This document shows positions 1 through 8,042 of a stretch of 64,000 nt of DNA, in pieces. Source of the DNA: Parasulfuritortus sp036391875 (GTDB lineage Bacteria; Pseudomonadota; Gammaproteobacteria; Burkholderiales; Thiobacillaceae). A program made the position numbers and the translations under genes. The notes under the pieces are model-generated. The model saw nothing but the letters and a program-made list of their open reading frames with translations, ran no database searches and was not told where the DNA came from. Position 1 is the first letter of the stretch. Every line of letters starts with the position of its first letter. Where the stretch lies: assembly GCA_036391875.1 (NCBI GenBank), contig DASVZA010000034.1, positions 15,317 through 79,316 of the forward strand, given 5' to 3'.

Positions 1-687
1 CACCTTCGCCAGAGGCCCCAGCCGCTTGATCACGTCGTGCAGCCAGAGCCGCTCCTGCTCCGCGAAATGATAGGGATCGGCGATCGCCTCCAGCACCATG
101 GCCGTGTAGGTCGCGATCAGCGAAGGCGCCTTGCCGGTCGGATCGGCGGCTTCGACCAGATCGGCGGCGAAGATCAGTTGCGCGGTCTGGTGCAGGTCGC
201 GCCAGAAGCCGTCGGGAATCTGGCTGTGGCTGATGTAGCAGATGTCCAGCAACTGCCGGGCCGAATTCAGGAAGCCGGCGATGTGGATCGGCAACGGGTT
301 GCTGCCGAACAGCCGGGGCGTGTATTCGGCGAATTCCACTATCAATCGCTTGTTCATGCCGCCCACGGCCAGCATGAGCAGGATGACCGCATCCACCTGT
401 TTGCGCTGGCCGTCGCCCATCGGCAACGGCAGGTCGCGCAGGACCGGCTCCAGATTGCGCAGCAGCGCGCCGACCTGAGGTCCGGCCAGGTCCAGTATCT
501 GGCGGCGGAATGCCGCCGGCAGGTCGGGCCGGTCGTGCTCGCTGAGATAGGCGGTCAGCAGGGTGACCCGCTCCGGTACGTCGTAGCCCTGTATTTGGGC
601 CAGCCATGCCTCGACTTGCTTGGCCTTCGTGGCGAGGTTTATATTGCCCGTCCCGAGGGAGGCTGACAGTGTGTATGATGGCTTCAT
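1..687 (-). CDS. Partial hypothetical protein, N-terminal 229 residues
   Basis: The reading frame is open from an ATG at 685-687 to the window edge, so only the first 229 residues are visible and the C-terminus is missing. The visible part looks helical and soluble, without a signal peptide or catalytic motif I recognise. It starts MKPSYTLSASLGTGNINLAT and contains several Leu-rich helices. The ribosome binding site is weak. It diverges from the yqhA-like gene at 757. I do not recognise the family. The cytoplasmic helical character recalls large betaproteobacterial signalling proteins such as DUF1631, but this is only an impression. Confidence 0.7.
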   Translation of the reverse strand, partial: MKPSYTLSASLGTGNINLATKAKQVEAWLAQIQGYDVPERVTLLTAYLSEHDRPDLPAAFRRQILDLAGPQVGALLRNLEPVLRDLPLPMGDGQRKQVDAVILLMLAVGGMNKRLIVEFAEYTPRLFGSNPLPIHIAGFLNSARQLLDICYISHSQIPDGFWRDLHQTAQLIFAADLVEAADPTGKAPSLIATYTAMVLEAIADPYHFAEQERLWLHDVIKRLGPLAKV

Positions 688-756
688 GGGACGTAGGGGC
701 TTGTTTCCGGCGGATTGTATGAACCCGCTTCGCGGTTGTAAATTTTTTGCAGATTT

Positions 757-1317
757 ATGGGACTACTGGAAAAACTGTTCGAAGCCTTGCTCTGGCGCAG
801 CCGCTACGTCGTCCTGTTCGCCGTCGTCGCCAGCATGGCCTCGGCCTTCGCCATCTTCTACATGGCCACCACGGACGTGGTCTACCTGGTCCAGCACATC
901 GTCCATTACGCCGACGCCGGCATGACCGACGAGGCCCGCAAGGCGATGCACGACACCACCATCACCCACGTGGTCGAGGTGGTGGACGGCTATCTGCTGG
1001 GCACGGTCATGCTGATCTTCGCCCTGGGCATGTACGAACTGTTCGTCAGCGACATCGACGAGGCCAAGGGCAGCAAGGCCTCCAGCAAGATCCTGGTGAT
1101 CGAAAGCCTGGACGACCTCAAGCAGCGCCTGGCCAAGGTGATCATCATGATCCTGATCGTCACCATCTTCGAACTGACCATGAAGGTCACCATCAGCAGC
1201 CCGGTCGACCTGCTCTACCTGGCCGGCGCCCTGGCCCTGATCGGCCTGGCCCTCTATCTCACCCACGCCTCGGATGGCGGCCACGGCAAGACACCGGAAG
1301 AGCCGCCCCTTCATTAA
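757..1317 (+). CDS. YqhA/UPF0114-type inner membrane protein
   Basis: A 186-residue membrane protein with hydrophobic segments at about residues 15-37, 80-100, 128-148 and 152-168. The N-terminal pattern (LLEKLFEALLWRSRYVVL) and the central segment with the VVEVVDGYLLGTVMLIFALG stretch fit the UPF0114/YqhA family, whose biochemical role is not established. The C-terminus is short, polar and His-rich. The start at 757 has no clear Shine-Dalgarno sequence. A TTGTAT/TGTAAA pair lies just upstream, but the spacing is only about 16. It stands alone ahead of the thioredoxin genes. Confidence 0.8.
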   Translation: MGLLEKLFEALLWRSRYVVLFAVVASMASAFAIFYMATTDVVYLVQHIVHYADAGMTDEARKAMHDTTITHVVEVVDGYLLGTVMLIFALGMYELFVSDIDEAKGSKASSKILVIESLDDLKQRLAKVIIMILIVTIFELTMKVTISSPVDLLYLAGALALIGLALYLTHASDGGHGKTPEEPPLH

Positions 1318-1372
1318 GAACTCGGACCGGTCGGCAAGGTCAACCGGTAATTGACATCACTTCGGAAGACAC

Positions 1373-1840
1373 ATGTTCAAGCTCAAGACCGTTTTTCTGG
1401 GTATCTGCCTGTTCGCACTGGCCGGCAGCGCCCTCGCCTTCGACCTGACCGACACCCAAGGCCATAAGCACAGCCTGGCCCAGTACAAGGGCAAATGGGT
1501 GCTGGTCAACTTCTGGGCGACCTGGTGCCCGCCCTGCCGGGCCGAGATACCCGACCTGATCGCGCTGACCAAGAACAACTCCCGGAAGCTCGTGGTCCTC
1601 GGCATCGCCATGGACTACCAGGATCCGAAGCAGGTTTCCCGCTTCGCCCAGTCGGTCGGCATCAACTATCCGATCATCCTGGGCACCGATGACGTGGCCG
1701 GCCAGATCGGCCAGGTGAGCGGCCTGCCCACCACCTATCTTTACAATCCGCAGGGTAAAATGGTGGCCTACAACGTCGGGGCATTGACCCGCGATGCGGT
1801 GGAACGCTACATGGCCACGAAGGACAAGGCGGCCAGATGA
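1373..1840 (+). CDS. TlpA-like exported thiol-disulfide oxidoreductase
   Basis: This is a 155-residue protein with an N-terminal signal peptide (about residues 1-22, ending SALA) and a TlpA/ResA-type thioredoxin fold. The redox motif is WCPPC at residues 51-55, followed by the usual cis-Pro loop (GLPTTYLYN). The protein probably acts in the periplasm, reducing disulfides of partner proteins or in cytochrome maturation. The substrate cannot be read from the sequence. It is followed 34 bases later by a second exported thioredoxin, and the two look like one transcription unit with the TolC/HlyD pair. Confidence 0.88.
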   Translation: MFKLKTVFLGICLFALAGSALAFDLTDTQGHKHSLAQYKGKWVLVNFWATWCPPCRAEIPDLIALTKNNSRKLVVLGIAMDYQDPKQVSRFAQSVGINYPIILGTDDVAGQIGQVSGLPTTYLYNPQGKMVAYNVGALTRDAVERYMATKDKAAR

Positions 1841-1874
1841 ACCGTGCGGGGGATGAGTGAAGAGGAGAACGATC

Positions 1875-2390
1875 ATGCGTTGGCTGCTACTGCTTATGGC
1901 TTTCCTGGCCGTCCCGGCCCTGGCGGAGACCCGCAACGCAGATGAATACTTCTTCCAACCCAAGCTGGGCGACCTGAAAGGCGACCTGAGCGACCTGCGC
2001 AAGGACGGCAAGACCGGCATCCTGCTGATGTTCGAGATGGACGACTGCCCGTTCTGCGAGCGCATGAAGAACACCGTGCTCAACCAGAGCCAGGTGCAGG
2101 ACTATTTCCGCCAGCACTTCATCATCTACCCGATGGACACCCGGGGCGATGTCGCCCTGACCGACTTCCAGGGCAAGAACACCACCGAGAAGGCCTTCTC
2201 GCTCGAGCAGCGGGCCCGGGCCACGCCCACCTTCATCTTCTATGACGCCAACGGCAAGGAAATGGCGCGCTTCACCGGCATCACCCAGACGGTGGGCGAG
2301 TTCATGCAGCTGGGCCATTACGTGGTGGAAGGCGCCTACAAGAAAGAGCCCTTCAACGTCTACAAGAAACAGGCCCCGGCCGCCCAATAG
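1875..2390 (+). CDS. Exported thioredoxin-fold protein, SoxW-like
   Basis: I chose the ATG at 1875 because AGAGGAGAAC lies immediately upstream; a GTG at 1857 would give a poorer N-terminus. The 171-residue product has a signal peptide (residues 1-17, ending ALA) and a thioredoxin fold with the redox pair C58 and C61 in DDCPFC, plus a cis-Pro region (RATPTFIFYD). The CPFC motif and insert resemble SoxW and other thioredoxin-like proteins of sulfur oxidisers, but no sox genes are present here, so the SoxW name is only a likeness. It overlaps no neighbour and lies 3 bases before the tolC-like gene. Confidence 0.82.
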   Translation: MRWLLLLMAFLAVPALAETRNADEYFFQPKLGDLKGDLSDLRKDGKTGILLMFEMDDCPFCERMKNTVLNQSQVQDYFRQHFIIYPMDTRGDVALTDFQGKNTTEKAFSLEQRARATPTFIFYDANGKEMARFTGITQTVGEFMQLGHYVVEGAYKKEPFNVYKKQAPAAQ

Positions 2391-2393
2391 CCC

Positions 2394-3680
2394 ATGCGTG
2401 GACTGTGGTTTATCTGGGGCCTGGTCTTCGCCCTGCCGACCTGCGCAGCCGACGCGCCGCTCACCCTGGCCCAGGTCCTGGCCTATGCCGACCGGCCCCA
2501 TCCCGATCTCGACGCGGCCCAGGCCCAGACCGACCTGGCCCGGGCCGGCCAGCTCCTGGCCGACAGCCAGAAGGACTTCCGCGTCACCCTGACGGCCGGA
2601 CTTGGAACGGGCCATAACGCGTTGGCCGACGGTTATGCCGCCGACAACTACGCCAGCCTGGATGCCCGCAAGCTGCTCTGGGACGGCGGCCGTACCGGCC
2701 TCGCCAGCGAGGCGGCCGGCCTGGAAACGGAGGGCCGCAGTGAACAATACCTGGACGTCCTCGCCCAGCGCCGCCTGGCCCTGATGACCCGCTTCTTCGA
2801 CGTGCTGCTGACCGACATGCGCTACGCGGTCGACAGCGAACTCTCGGCCGTGGCCTACGTCAACTACGACAATGGCAAGGACCGGCGGGAAGTCGGCGGG
2901 CTGTCCAGCGCGGCCCTGGCCGAACTGGAAGCCCGCTACCAGGACGTCCGCCTGAAGCGCCAGGACGACCTGCGCCAGGCCCGGATCAAACGTGCCCTGC
3001 TGGCCAACGCGATGAACCGCCCCGGCCAACTGGCCTCCGAACTGGCCGAGCCGGACCTCAAGGACAACGACCGGCCTCTGCCCGAGCTGAACGACCTGAT
3101 GGCCACCATGGAAGCGAGCAACCCCCGGCTGCTGGCCCAGAAGAAACTGCTGGCCGCCGCCCAGAAACGGCTCGAGGCACAGCGGGAGAGCGACCGTCCC
3201 AGCCTGGAACTCCAAGCCGGCACGGCAACCTATAGCCGTGACACCCTGACCCGGGACAACCTCCATATCGGCGTCAACCTGACTTGGCCGATCTACCAGG
3301 GTCGCCAGGACGATGCCCGGATCGCCCAGGAACAGGCCCGCTTCCAACTGCTCCAGGCCCAGTACGAGAACATGCGCCTCGATCTGCAACAGGCCGTGCG
3401 CGACACCTACGAGGACATCGACTACCTGCGCAATTCCGCCCGCCAGGCGGCCGCGGTCAACGCCAACTACCGCGACCAGAGCCTGGAGCGGGCCCGGGCC
3501 GAATACGAACTGGAACTGAAGACCAACCTGGGCACCAGCATGGCCGACATCCAGGCGGCCCGGTTGCGGCGCAAGACGGTGGACTACCAACTGGCCCTGG
3601 CCTGGGAAAAACTCGATGGCCTGTTGGGCCGGCCGGTGGCCACGGTCAAGCCCGCGCACAAGACGGAGGAAACGAAATGA
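2394..3680 (+). CDS. TolC-family outer membrane efflux protein
   Basis: The 428-residue protein has a signal peptide (residues 1-19, cleavage after CAA) followed by two internally repeated halves of long amphipathic helices with heptad-like Leu/Ala/Gln patterns, typical of TolC outer membrane channels. The second half contains the usual GVNLTWPIYQG strand region and a long coiled coil (about residues 300-350). It probably forms a trimeric exit duct. The stop overlaps the start of the membrane-fusion gene in an ATGA, so the two are translationally coupled. No ABC, MFS or RND pump gene is adjacent. Confidence 0.88.
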   Translation: MRGLWFIWGLVFALPTCAADAPLTLAQVLAYADRPHPDLDAAQAQTDLARAGQLLADSQKDFRVTLTAGLGTGHNALADGYAADNYASLDARKLLWDGGRTGLASEAAGLETEGRSEQYLDVLAQRRLALMTRFFDVLLTDMRYAVDSELSAVAYVNYDNGKDRREVGGLSSAALAELEARYQDVRLKRQDDLRQARIKRALLANAMNRPGQLASELAEPDLKDNDRPLPELNDLMATMEASNPRLLAQKKLLAAAQKRLEAQRESDRPSLELQAGTATYSRDTLTRDNLHIGVNLTWPIYQGRQDDARIAQEQARFQLLQAQYENMRLDLQQAVRDTYEDIDYLRNSARQAAAVNANYRDQSLERARAEYELELKTNLGTSMADIQAARLRRKTVDYQLALAWEKLDGLLGRPVATVKPAHKTEETK

Positions 3681-4408
3681 GGCTGCTCGCCGTTGCATTG
3701 CTGCTCGCCGCCCTGCCGGTCCGGGCGGCCGACCTGCCCGCCCAACTCAACTGGTACGAACGGGTCGAACTGTCCACCCCGGTCTCCGGCGTGGTGGCCA
3801 GCGTCAACGTCCAGCCGGGCCAGACCGTGCCCAAGGGCGCGCTCCTGCTCAGCCTGGACCCGACCCTGTTCAAGGCCAACCTGGCCGAGGCCCAGGCCGA
3901 CGCCACCCGCCAGGACGAGGAACTGGCCGACTCCCAGAAGGAGCTGAACCGGGCCAACGAGTTGTATGCCCGCACCGTGTCCTCGACCACCGAGCTGGAC
4001 GCCTCCAAGCTGCGCCACGCCAAGGCCGCCGCCCTGCTGAACGCCGCCCGGGCCCGCACCGACAAGGCCAGGCGCCTGCTGGCCGAAAGCGAGATCCACG
4101 CGCCGTACACGGCCCTGATCCTGGACCGCCAGGCCCAGCCGGGCATGGTCGTCTCGGCCCAGTACCAGCCGCCGGCCCTGATCACCGTCGCCCGGGCCGA
4201 CCAGATCCTGGCCCGGGCCGGACTGACGGCTGCCCAGGCCGCCGGCATCAAACCCGGCGCGCGCCTGGAGGTCTCGGCCGGCGGCAAGACCCTGGCCGGC
4301 AAGGTGGTCGCCCTCCGCGCCGGCGCCGACGGCCGCTACCAGATCGACGTCGCCATTCCCCGCGGCGGCCTGCTGGCCGGCATGACCGCCAACATTCGCC
4401 TGCCCTGA
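3677..4408 (+). CDS. HlyD-family periplasmic adaptor, short
   Basis: The gene starts at the ATG at 3677, inside the tolC-like stop codon. The 243-residue product has a signal peptide (ending VRA), a lipoyl/barrel-sandwich half-motif (SGVVASVNVQPGQTVPKGAL), a coiled-coil hairpin (about residues 75-130), then the second lipoyl half (IHAPYTALILDRQAQPGMVV) and a beta-barrel domain. It is short for the family and lacks a long C-terminal domain. It should bridge the TolC-type channel to an inner-membrane partner that is not encoded nearby. Confidence 0.85.
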   Translation: MRLLAVALLLAALPVRAADLPAQLNWYERVELSTPVSGVVASVNVQPGQTVPKGALLLSLDPTLFKANLAEAQADATRQDEELADSQKELNRANELYARTVSSTTELDASKLRHAKAAALLNAARARTDKARRLLAESEIHAPYTALILDRQAQPGMVVSAQYQPPALITVARADQILARAGLTAAQAAGIKPGARLEVSAGGKTLAGKVVALRAGADGRYQIDVAIPRGGLLAGMTANIRLP

Positions 4409-4427
4409 CGCGGCCGGCCTGCATGGG

Positions 4428-5681
4428 ATGCCCGAAATGCCCCTGCGCGCCCTGCTGCTCGACTTCAACTCCTACTTCGCCTCGGTAGAACAGCAACTCC
4501 GGCCGGAGTTGCGCGGCCGACCGATCGGCATCCTGCCGGTGGTCGCCGAGACCACCTGCTGCATCGCCGCCAGCTACCAGGCCAAGCGTTTCGGCGTCCG
4601 CACCGGCACCCTGGTCGCCGATGCCCGCCAGCTCTGCCCGGACATCGTCTTCGTCCAGGCCCGGCCCCGGCTCTACGTCGAGATGCACCACCGCCTGATG
4701 GCCATCGTCGACAGCGTGATCGCCGTGAGCGAGGTCCTGTCGATCGACGAGGTCGCCTGCGACCTGACCGGCAGCTGGCAGCAGGAGGAGGTGATCCGCA
4801 AGCGTGCCCTGGAGGTCAAGGCGCGGATCAGGGACGAGGTCGGCGAATGCCTGACCTGCTCGATCGGCATCGGCCCCAACCGCTTCCTGGCCAAGACCGC
4901 TTCCAACATGGAGAAGCCGGACGGCCTCACCGTCATCCACGAGCACGATCTGCCCGACATACTCCACCGCCTGAAGCTGGACGACCTGACCGGCATCGGC
5001 CGGGCCACCCTGGAGCGGCTCAACCGGTTCGGCATCTACAGCGTGGAGGCGCTCTGCCAGGCCAGCCGGGAACAGTTGCGCCGGGTCTGGGGCGGGGTCG
5101 AGGGCGAGCGATTCTACGACCGCCTGCGCGGCCTGGAAGTCGCCCTGCCGCCCAGCCGGCGCGGCAGCATCAGCCATTCCCACGTCCTGCCGCCCCATCT
5201 GCGCCACGTCACCGGCGCCTGGTCGGTGCTGTCCAAGCTGACCCAGAAGGCGGCCCTGCGCCTGCGTGCTGAAGGCTATCTGGCCGGCCGCCTCTCCATC
5301 CGCATCTCCTGGCGCCGGCGCGAACCCTGGGAGCAGACCGCCAGCTTCGCCCCCATGTCGGACACCCTGGGCTTTCTGCGCATCCTGGAAGAACTGTGGG
5401 CGGAACGGCCCAGCCACGGCGAGCCGGTCAAGGTCGGCATGGTCCTGTCCGAACTCAGTCCGGCCGAGCAGGAGACCCTGCCGCTGTTCGGCGACGCCAT
5501 CCACCACCCCGGCCTGGACACCGCCTTCGACAAGGTCAGGCTGAAATACGGCAACGACGCGCTCTACTTCGGCGGCGCCTTCCTGGCCGCCCACGAGGAC
5601 TCCATGCGGATCGCCTTCAACCACATCCCCGACCTGGTACTGGAGTCGGACGAAAAAGACGGCAAGAAGCCGGTCCGGTAA
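4428..5681 (+). CDS. Y-family DNA polymerase, divergent DinB/UmuC-like
   Basis: This is a 417-residue translesion polymerase. The palm carries the catalytic acidic residues in ALLLDFNSYFASVE (D12) and in LSIDEV (about residues 104-107), which are intact. The fingers and thumb (SIGIGPNRFLAKTASNMEKP, then LTGIGRATLERL helix-hairpin-helix) are present. The C-terminal little-finger domain contains ETLPLF, which resembles a beta-clamp binding motif, and then a conserved segment (KVRLKYGNDALYFG). The N-terminal motif differs from classical DinB (no HVDMDCFFA), so it belongs to a less common clade. No imuA, dnaE2 or umuD is adjacent. A second ATG at 4437 is possible. Confidence 0.87.
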   Translation: MPEMPLRALLLDFNSYFASVEQQLRPELRGRPIGILPVVAETTCCIAASYQAKRFGVRTGTLVADARQLCPDIVFVQARPRLYVEMHHRLMAIVDSVIAVSEVLSIDEVACDLTGSWQQEEVIRKRALEVKARIRDEVGECLTCSIGIGPNRFLAKTASNMEKPDGLTVIHEHDLPDILHRLKLDDLTGIGRATLERLNRFGIYSVEALCQASREQLRRVWGGVEGERFYDRLRGLEVALPPSRRGSISHSHVLPPHLRHVTGAWSVLSKLTQKAALRLRAEGYLAGRLSIRISWRRREPWEQTASFAPMSDTLGFLRILEELWAERPSHGEPVKVGMVLSELSPAEQETLPLFGDAIHHPGLDTAFDKVRLKYGNDALYFGGAFLAAHEDSMRIAFNHIPDLVLESDEKDGKKPVR

Positions 5682-5691
5682 TTTTCGGTCG

Positions 5692-6534
5692 TCAGTGCGC
5701 GCCCGGCCGAAACAGCCGCCTCGCCCCCGCCGACAGTACCGGCACGGCCAGCCGCTGCAGTTGCGGGTTCAGCGCCAGCGGCTTGAGCAGCATGGTCGCG
5801 GCCATGCCGTAGGGATAGTAGGCCCGCATCCGTTCGTTGACGCGCTGCCGATAGGCGCGATAAGCCGTCTCGGTGTCGTTGTCGTGCCCGGCCACGTGGT
5901 GGACGCTGCGGAAGGCATGCCAGGCGTCCTCGTCGTCGATTTCCGAGACGCGCCCCCACAAGGCGCGGACGACCTGTACCCGGCCCAGGCCTTCGTCGGC
6001 GCGGTAGCGTTTGAAATGGCGGAAGAAATAACTGTAGTGACTGACTTCGTCGGTCCGGATCAGGTCCGTCAGCCGGCGCAGCACCGGCTCGTCGGTCAGG
6101 TCGCGAATCATGGTGTAGATGGTGGCGGTGCCGGTTTCCACCACGCAGCGCGCGGCCAGTTCCAGGCCGCGGGTCGGCCCGAGCAGATCCGATCTGCACA
6201 ACGGCGCATAGGCGCGGTAGAAGTCCGCATAGGCGCGGGCCCAGTCGAACTCCGGCCAGACCGCCTCGACATAACGGCGCAAGGCGACGCCATGCTGCAG
6301 TTCCTGCAGTTGCCATTCGTCCTGCAGCCAATCGGTCACCGCCTGGTCGCCTTGGTAGTATTCGATCAGACTGCGGGTGTACAAGTCGCTGGTGATCTCG
6401 ATGAACGATGCGCCGGTCAGGAAATAAAACAGGTCGATGTCGTCGATCACCCGGCTCCGGTCGACCTGCCCGAACGGCAAATCGTCGACCAGCCAGCGCA
6501 GCGCACCTCCCGAAGAATTGCTATGGATTGCCAT
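5692..6534 (-). CDS. Ferritin-like di-iron protein
   Basis: I chose the ATG at 6534, which follows AGGGAGG at 5-base spacing, over a GTG two codons upstream. The 280-residue helical protein has two ExxH pairs expected of a di-iron four-helix bundle: QELQHG (about residues 80-85) and DEVSHY (about residues 165-170), with further Glu in the paired helices (VETGTATIY). This arrangement matches ferritin-like oxidases and acyl-ACP desaturase relatives. The substrate is unknown. It is monocistronic and convergent with the polymerase gene. Confidence 0.75.
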   Translation of the reverse strand: MAIHSNSSGGALRWLVDDLPFGQVDRSRVIDDIDLFYFLTGASFIEITSDLYTRSLIEYYQGDQAVTDWLQDEWQLQELQHGVALRRYVEAVWPEFDWARAYADFYRAYAPLCRSDLLGPTRGLELAARCVVETGTATIYTMIRDLTDEPVLRRLTDLIRTDEVSHYSYFFRHFKRYRADEGLGRVQVVRALWGRVSEIDDEDAWHAFRSVHHVAGHDNDTETAYRAYRQRVNERMRAYYPYGMAATMLLKPLALNPQLQRLAVPVLSAGARRLFRPGAH

Positions 6535-6899
6535 GGCCACCTCCCTGTAGGGATCTGCTCGAATACGGCGAAAACCTGCCCGATAACGGGCTTGAGCCTC
6601 GAATCTTGAGACAAATCAGTTACAGAATAGACGCCGGCACATGGAAAAGATTCAGCCGGGGGGATAATGCATAAATTAAAACAGTGGCCTGTTAAAACAA
6701 GGCAAGTCAGCTCAAGCTTTTCAAGCACATTGAACTCATTGAAAACTTGCCGTTCAAACCCATATATAAGCCGACGGCATGGTCCGGCAAAACAACCATC
6801 GGAGAGACCTTGAGCAACCAGACGGCCCCGAAAGGAGCGAATAATGGCATTGCATCATCGTGTGACCGGCGCGCAAGCTAGCCGCCGGCAAAGCGCAAC
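6535..6899. other. Divergent intergenic region with AT-rich promoter DNA
   Basis: This 365-base interval separates two divergent genes. It is clearly more AT-rich than its surroundings, especially 6660-6770. It contains a short hairpin, GCCCG-ATAA-CGGGC, near 6577-6590, a plausible rightward promoter at 6739-6768 and a short open reading frame at 6844-6918. I see no RNA gene. Confidence 0.6.
6739..6768 (+). promoter_or_regulatory. Candidate sigma-70 promoter for the yecD-like gene
   Basis: TTGAAA at 6739-6744 and TATATA at 6763-6768 are separated by 18 bases in the AT-rich stretch upstream of the hydrolase gene. This is a good consensus match, but it has not been tested. Confidence 0.45.
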
Positions 6900-6918
6900 G
6901 TGGAACCAACCGTTTTGA
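6844..6918 (+). CDS. Possible 24-codon leader peptide
   Basis: An ATG at 6844 is preceded by AAAGGAG (6831-6837) at 6-base spacing, one of the best ribosome binding sites in the area. The frame runs 24 codons to TGA at 6916-6918 and overlaps the GTG start of the hydrolase at 6900 in another frame. It may serve translational coupling for the weakly initiated hydrolase gene rather than encode a functional protein. Confidence 0.3.
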   Translation: MALHHRVTGAQASRRQSATWNQPF

Positions 6919-7496
6919 CCGAACCGACTCTCGATGCGTCGAAGACGGCCTTGGTCGTCATCGACCTGCAACGCAACATCGTCGAATATCCCACGGCCCC
7001 CCATCCGGCCGCCGCCGTGGTGCAACGCAGTGCGGGACTGCTGGCCGCCGCCCGCCGTGCCGGCATCCTGCCCATACTGGTCCACGTCGGCGGCGCGCCC
7101 GATCACGCCGATCGGCTGCTGCAAAGCGCCGACCGGCCGACGCCGCCCCGGCCCGGCAGTTCCGATTTCACGCCTGAAATCGCCCCGCAGGACGGCGATG
7201 TCGTCATCTTCAAGCGCCAATGGGGCGCCTTCTACGGCACCGATCTGGATCTGCAGTTGCGCCGGCGCCGGATCGACACGCTCATCCTGTGCGGCATCGC
7301 CACCGAACGCGGCGTCGAAAGCACGGCCCGCGACGCCTACGAGCGCAATTACCGCCAATTCCTGGTCGAAGACGCCATGAGCGGCCTCGACGAACTCAGC
7401 CACCGAAACGCCATCGAGCGGACTTTTCCGCGCATCGGCCACGTCCGCCGGACCGACCAGATGCTGGCCATGATGGCCCCACCAACTCAACCATGA
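6900..7496 (+). CDS. YecD-type isochorismatase-family hydrolase
   Basis: A GTG start at 6900 gives 198 residues; an in-frame stop at 6879 rules out an earlier start, and a TTG at 6915 is possible. The fold signature is clear: TALVVIDLQRNI (about 17-28), KRQWGAFYGTDLDLQLRRR, and GIATERGVESTARDAYERN. The position of the family's nucleophilic Cys is Gly (TERGV), exactly as in E. coli YecD (GISTNIGVESTAR), so classical cysteine hydrolase activity is unlikely. It overlaps the next gene by ATGA. Confidence 0.85.
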   Translation: MEPTVLTEPTLDASKTALVVIDLQRNIVEYPTAPHPAAAVVQRSAGLLAAARRAGILPILVHVGGAPDHADRLLQSADRPTPPRPGSSDFTPEIAPQDGDVVIFKRQWGAFYGTDLDLQLRRRRIDTLILCGIATERGVESTARDAYERNYRQFLVEDAMSGLDELSHRNAIERTFPRIGHVRRTDQMLAMMAPPTQP

Positions 7497-7906
7497 ACCT
7501 CGCCATGCTCGACTCCATCCTCAATCTCAAGACTGGAAACACGCTCATCGTCGGCGCCGTCGGCACGAGCAAGACGGTACTGCTCAATTCGCTCTACCAT
7601 ACCTCCCGGATCGTCCTGGACGGCCTGCCCTCGCTCCATCTCTCGTCGGCCTCCATCCACGGCATCCTGGCTTCAGGCCTGGCCGTGATCACGGTCAACG
7701 CCATGGCCCAGTTGGGCAACGAGGACACCTCGCTGCTGAACCGCATCTCGAACTTCGTCTTCTTCCGCATCACGAACCCGGACGAGGCCGAGATCGCCGC
7801 ATCGCTATCGAATCTGAAACCGGACCTGTTCATGTCCCTGCCCGAGTCGTCGGCCATCGTCTGCGACCGCTCCGGCCACATCGAGGCGATCACGGTCAAA
7901 CCGTGA
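7493..7906 (+). CDS. Small degenerate P-loop protein, HerA/VirB4-like fragment
   Basis: The start codon ATG at 7493 overlaps the preceding stop. The 137-residue product begins with a Walker-A-like loop GAVGTSKT in which the Gly before Lys is replaced by Ser, in a context (NTLIVGAVGTSKTVLLNSL) like HerA/TraC/VirB4 ATPases. After only about 50 residues comes a region resembling the C-terminal end of those ATPases (GLAVITVNAMAQLG, then NFVFFRITNPDEAEI). The Walker B segment seems deleted. It may be a decayed remnant or a repurposed small protein. The family call is by eye and uncertain. Confidence 0.5.
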   Translation: MNLAMLDSILNLKTGNTLIVGAVGTSKTVLLNSLYHTSRIVLDGLPSLHLSSASIHGILASGLAVITVNAMAQLGNEDTSLLNRISNFVFFRITNPDEAEIAASLSNLKPDLFMSLPESSAIVCDRSGHIEAITVKP

Positions 7907-8042
7907 TCGCCCGCTGGTCCGGCGGAAGACGGCTCTAAGCGGTGCGTCCTCGGCCGGCGATCCCGCCGGTCCGGCGGCAAACGGCATGTGCCGAATCCGG
8001 CACTGTGGCATAGTGGCCGCCTGCATCGACAAGCGCACGGAC

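Noticed and set aside
4428..5681. ImuB of an ImuABC mutagenesis cassette
   Set aside because: The catalytic acidic residues are intact, unlike ImuB, and no imuA or dnaE2 is adjacent.
6810..6881. TTG-started 23-codon frame upstream of the yecD-like gene
   Set aside because: Same interval as the better ATG leader frame; a TTG start with weaker support.
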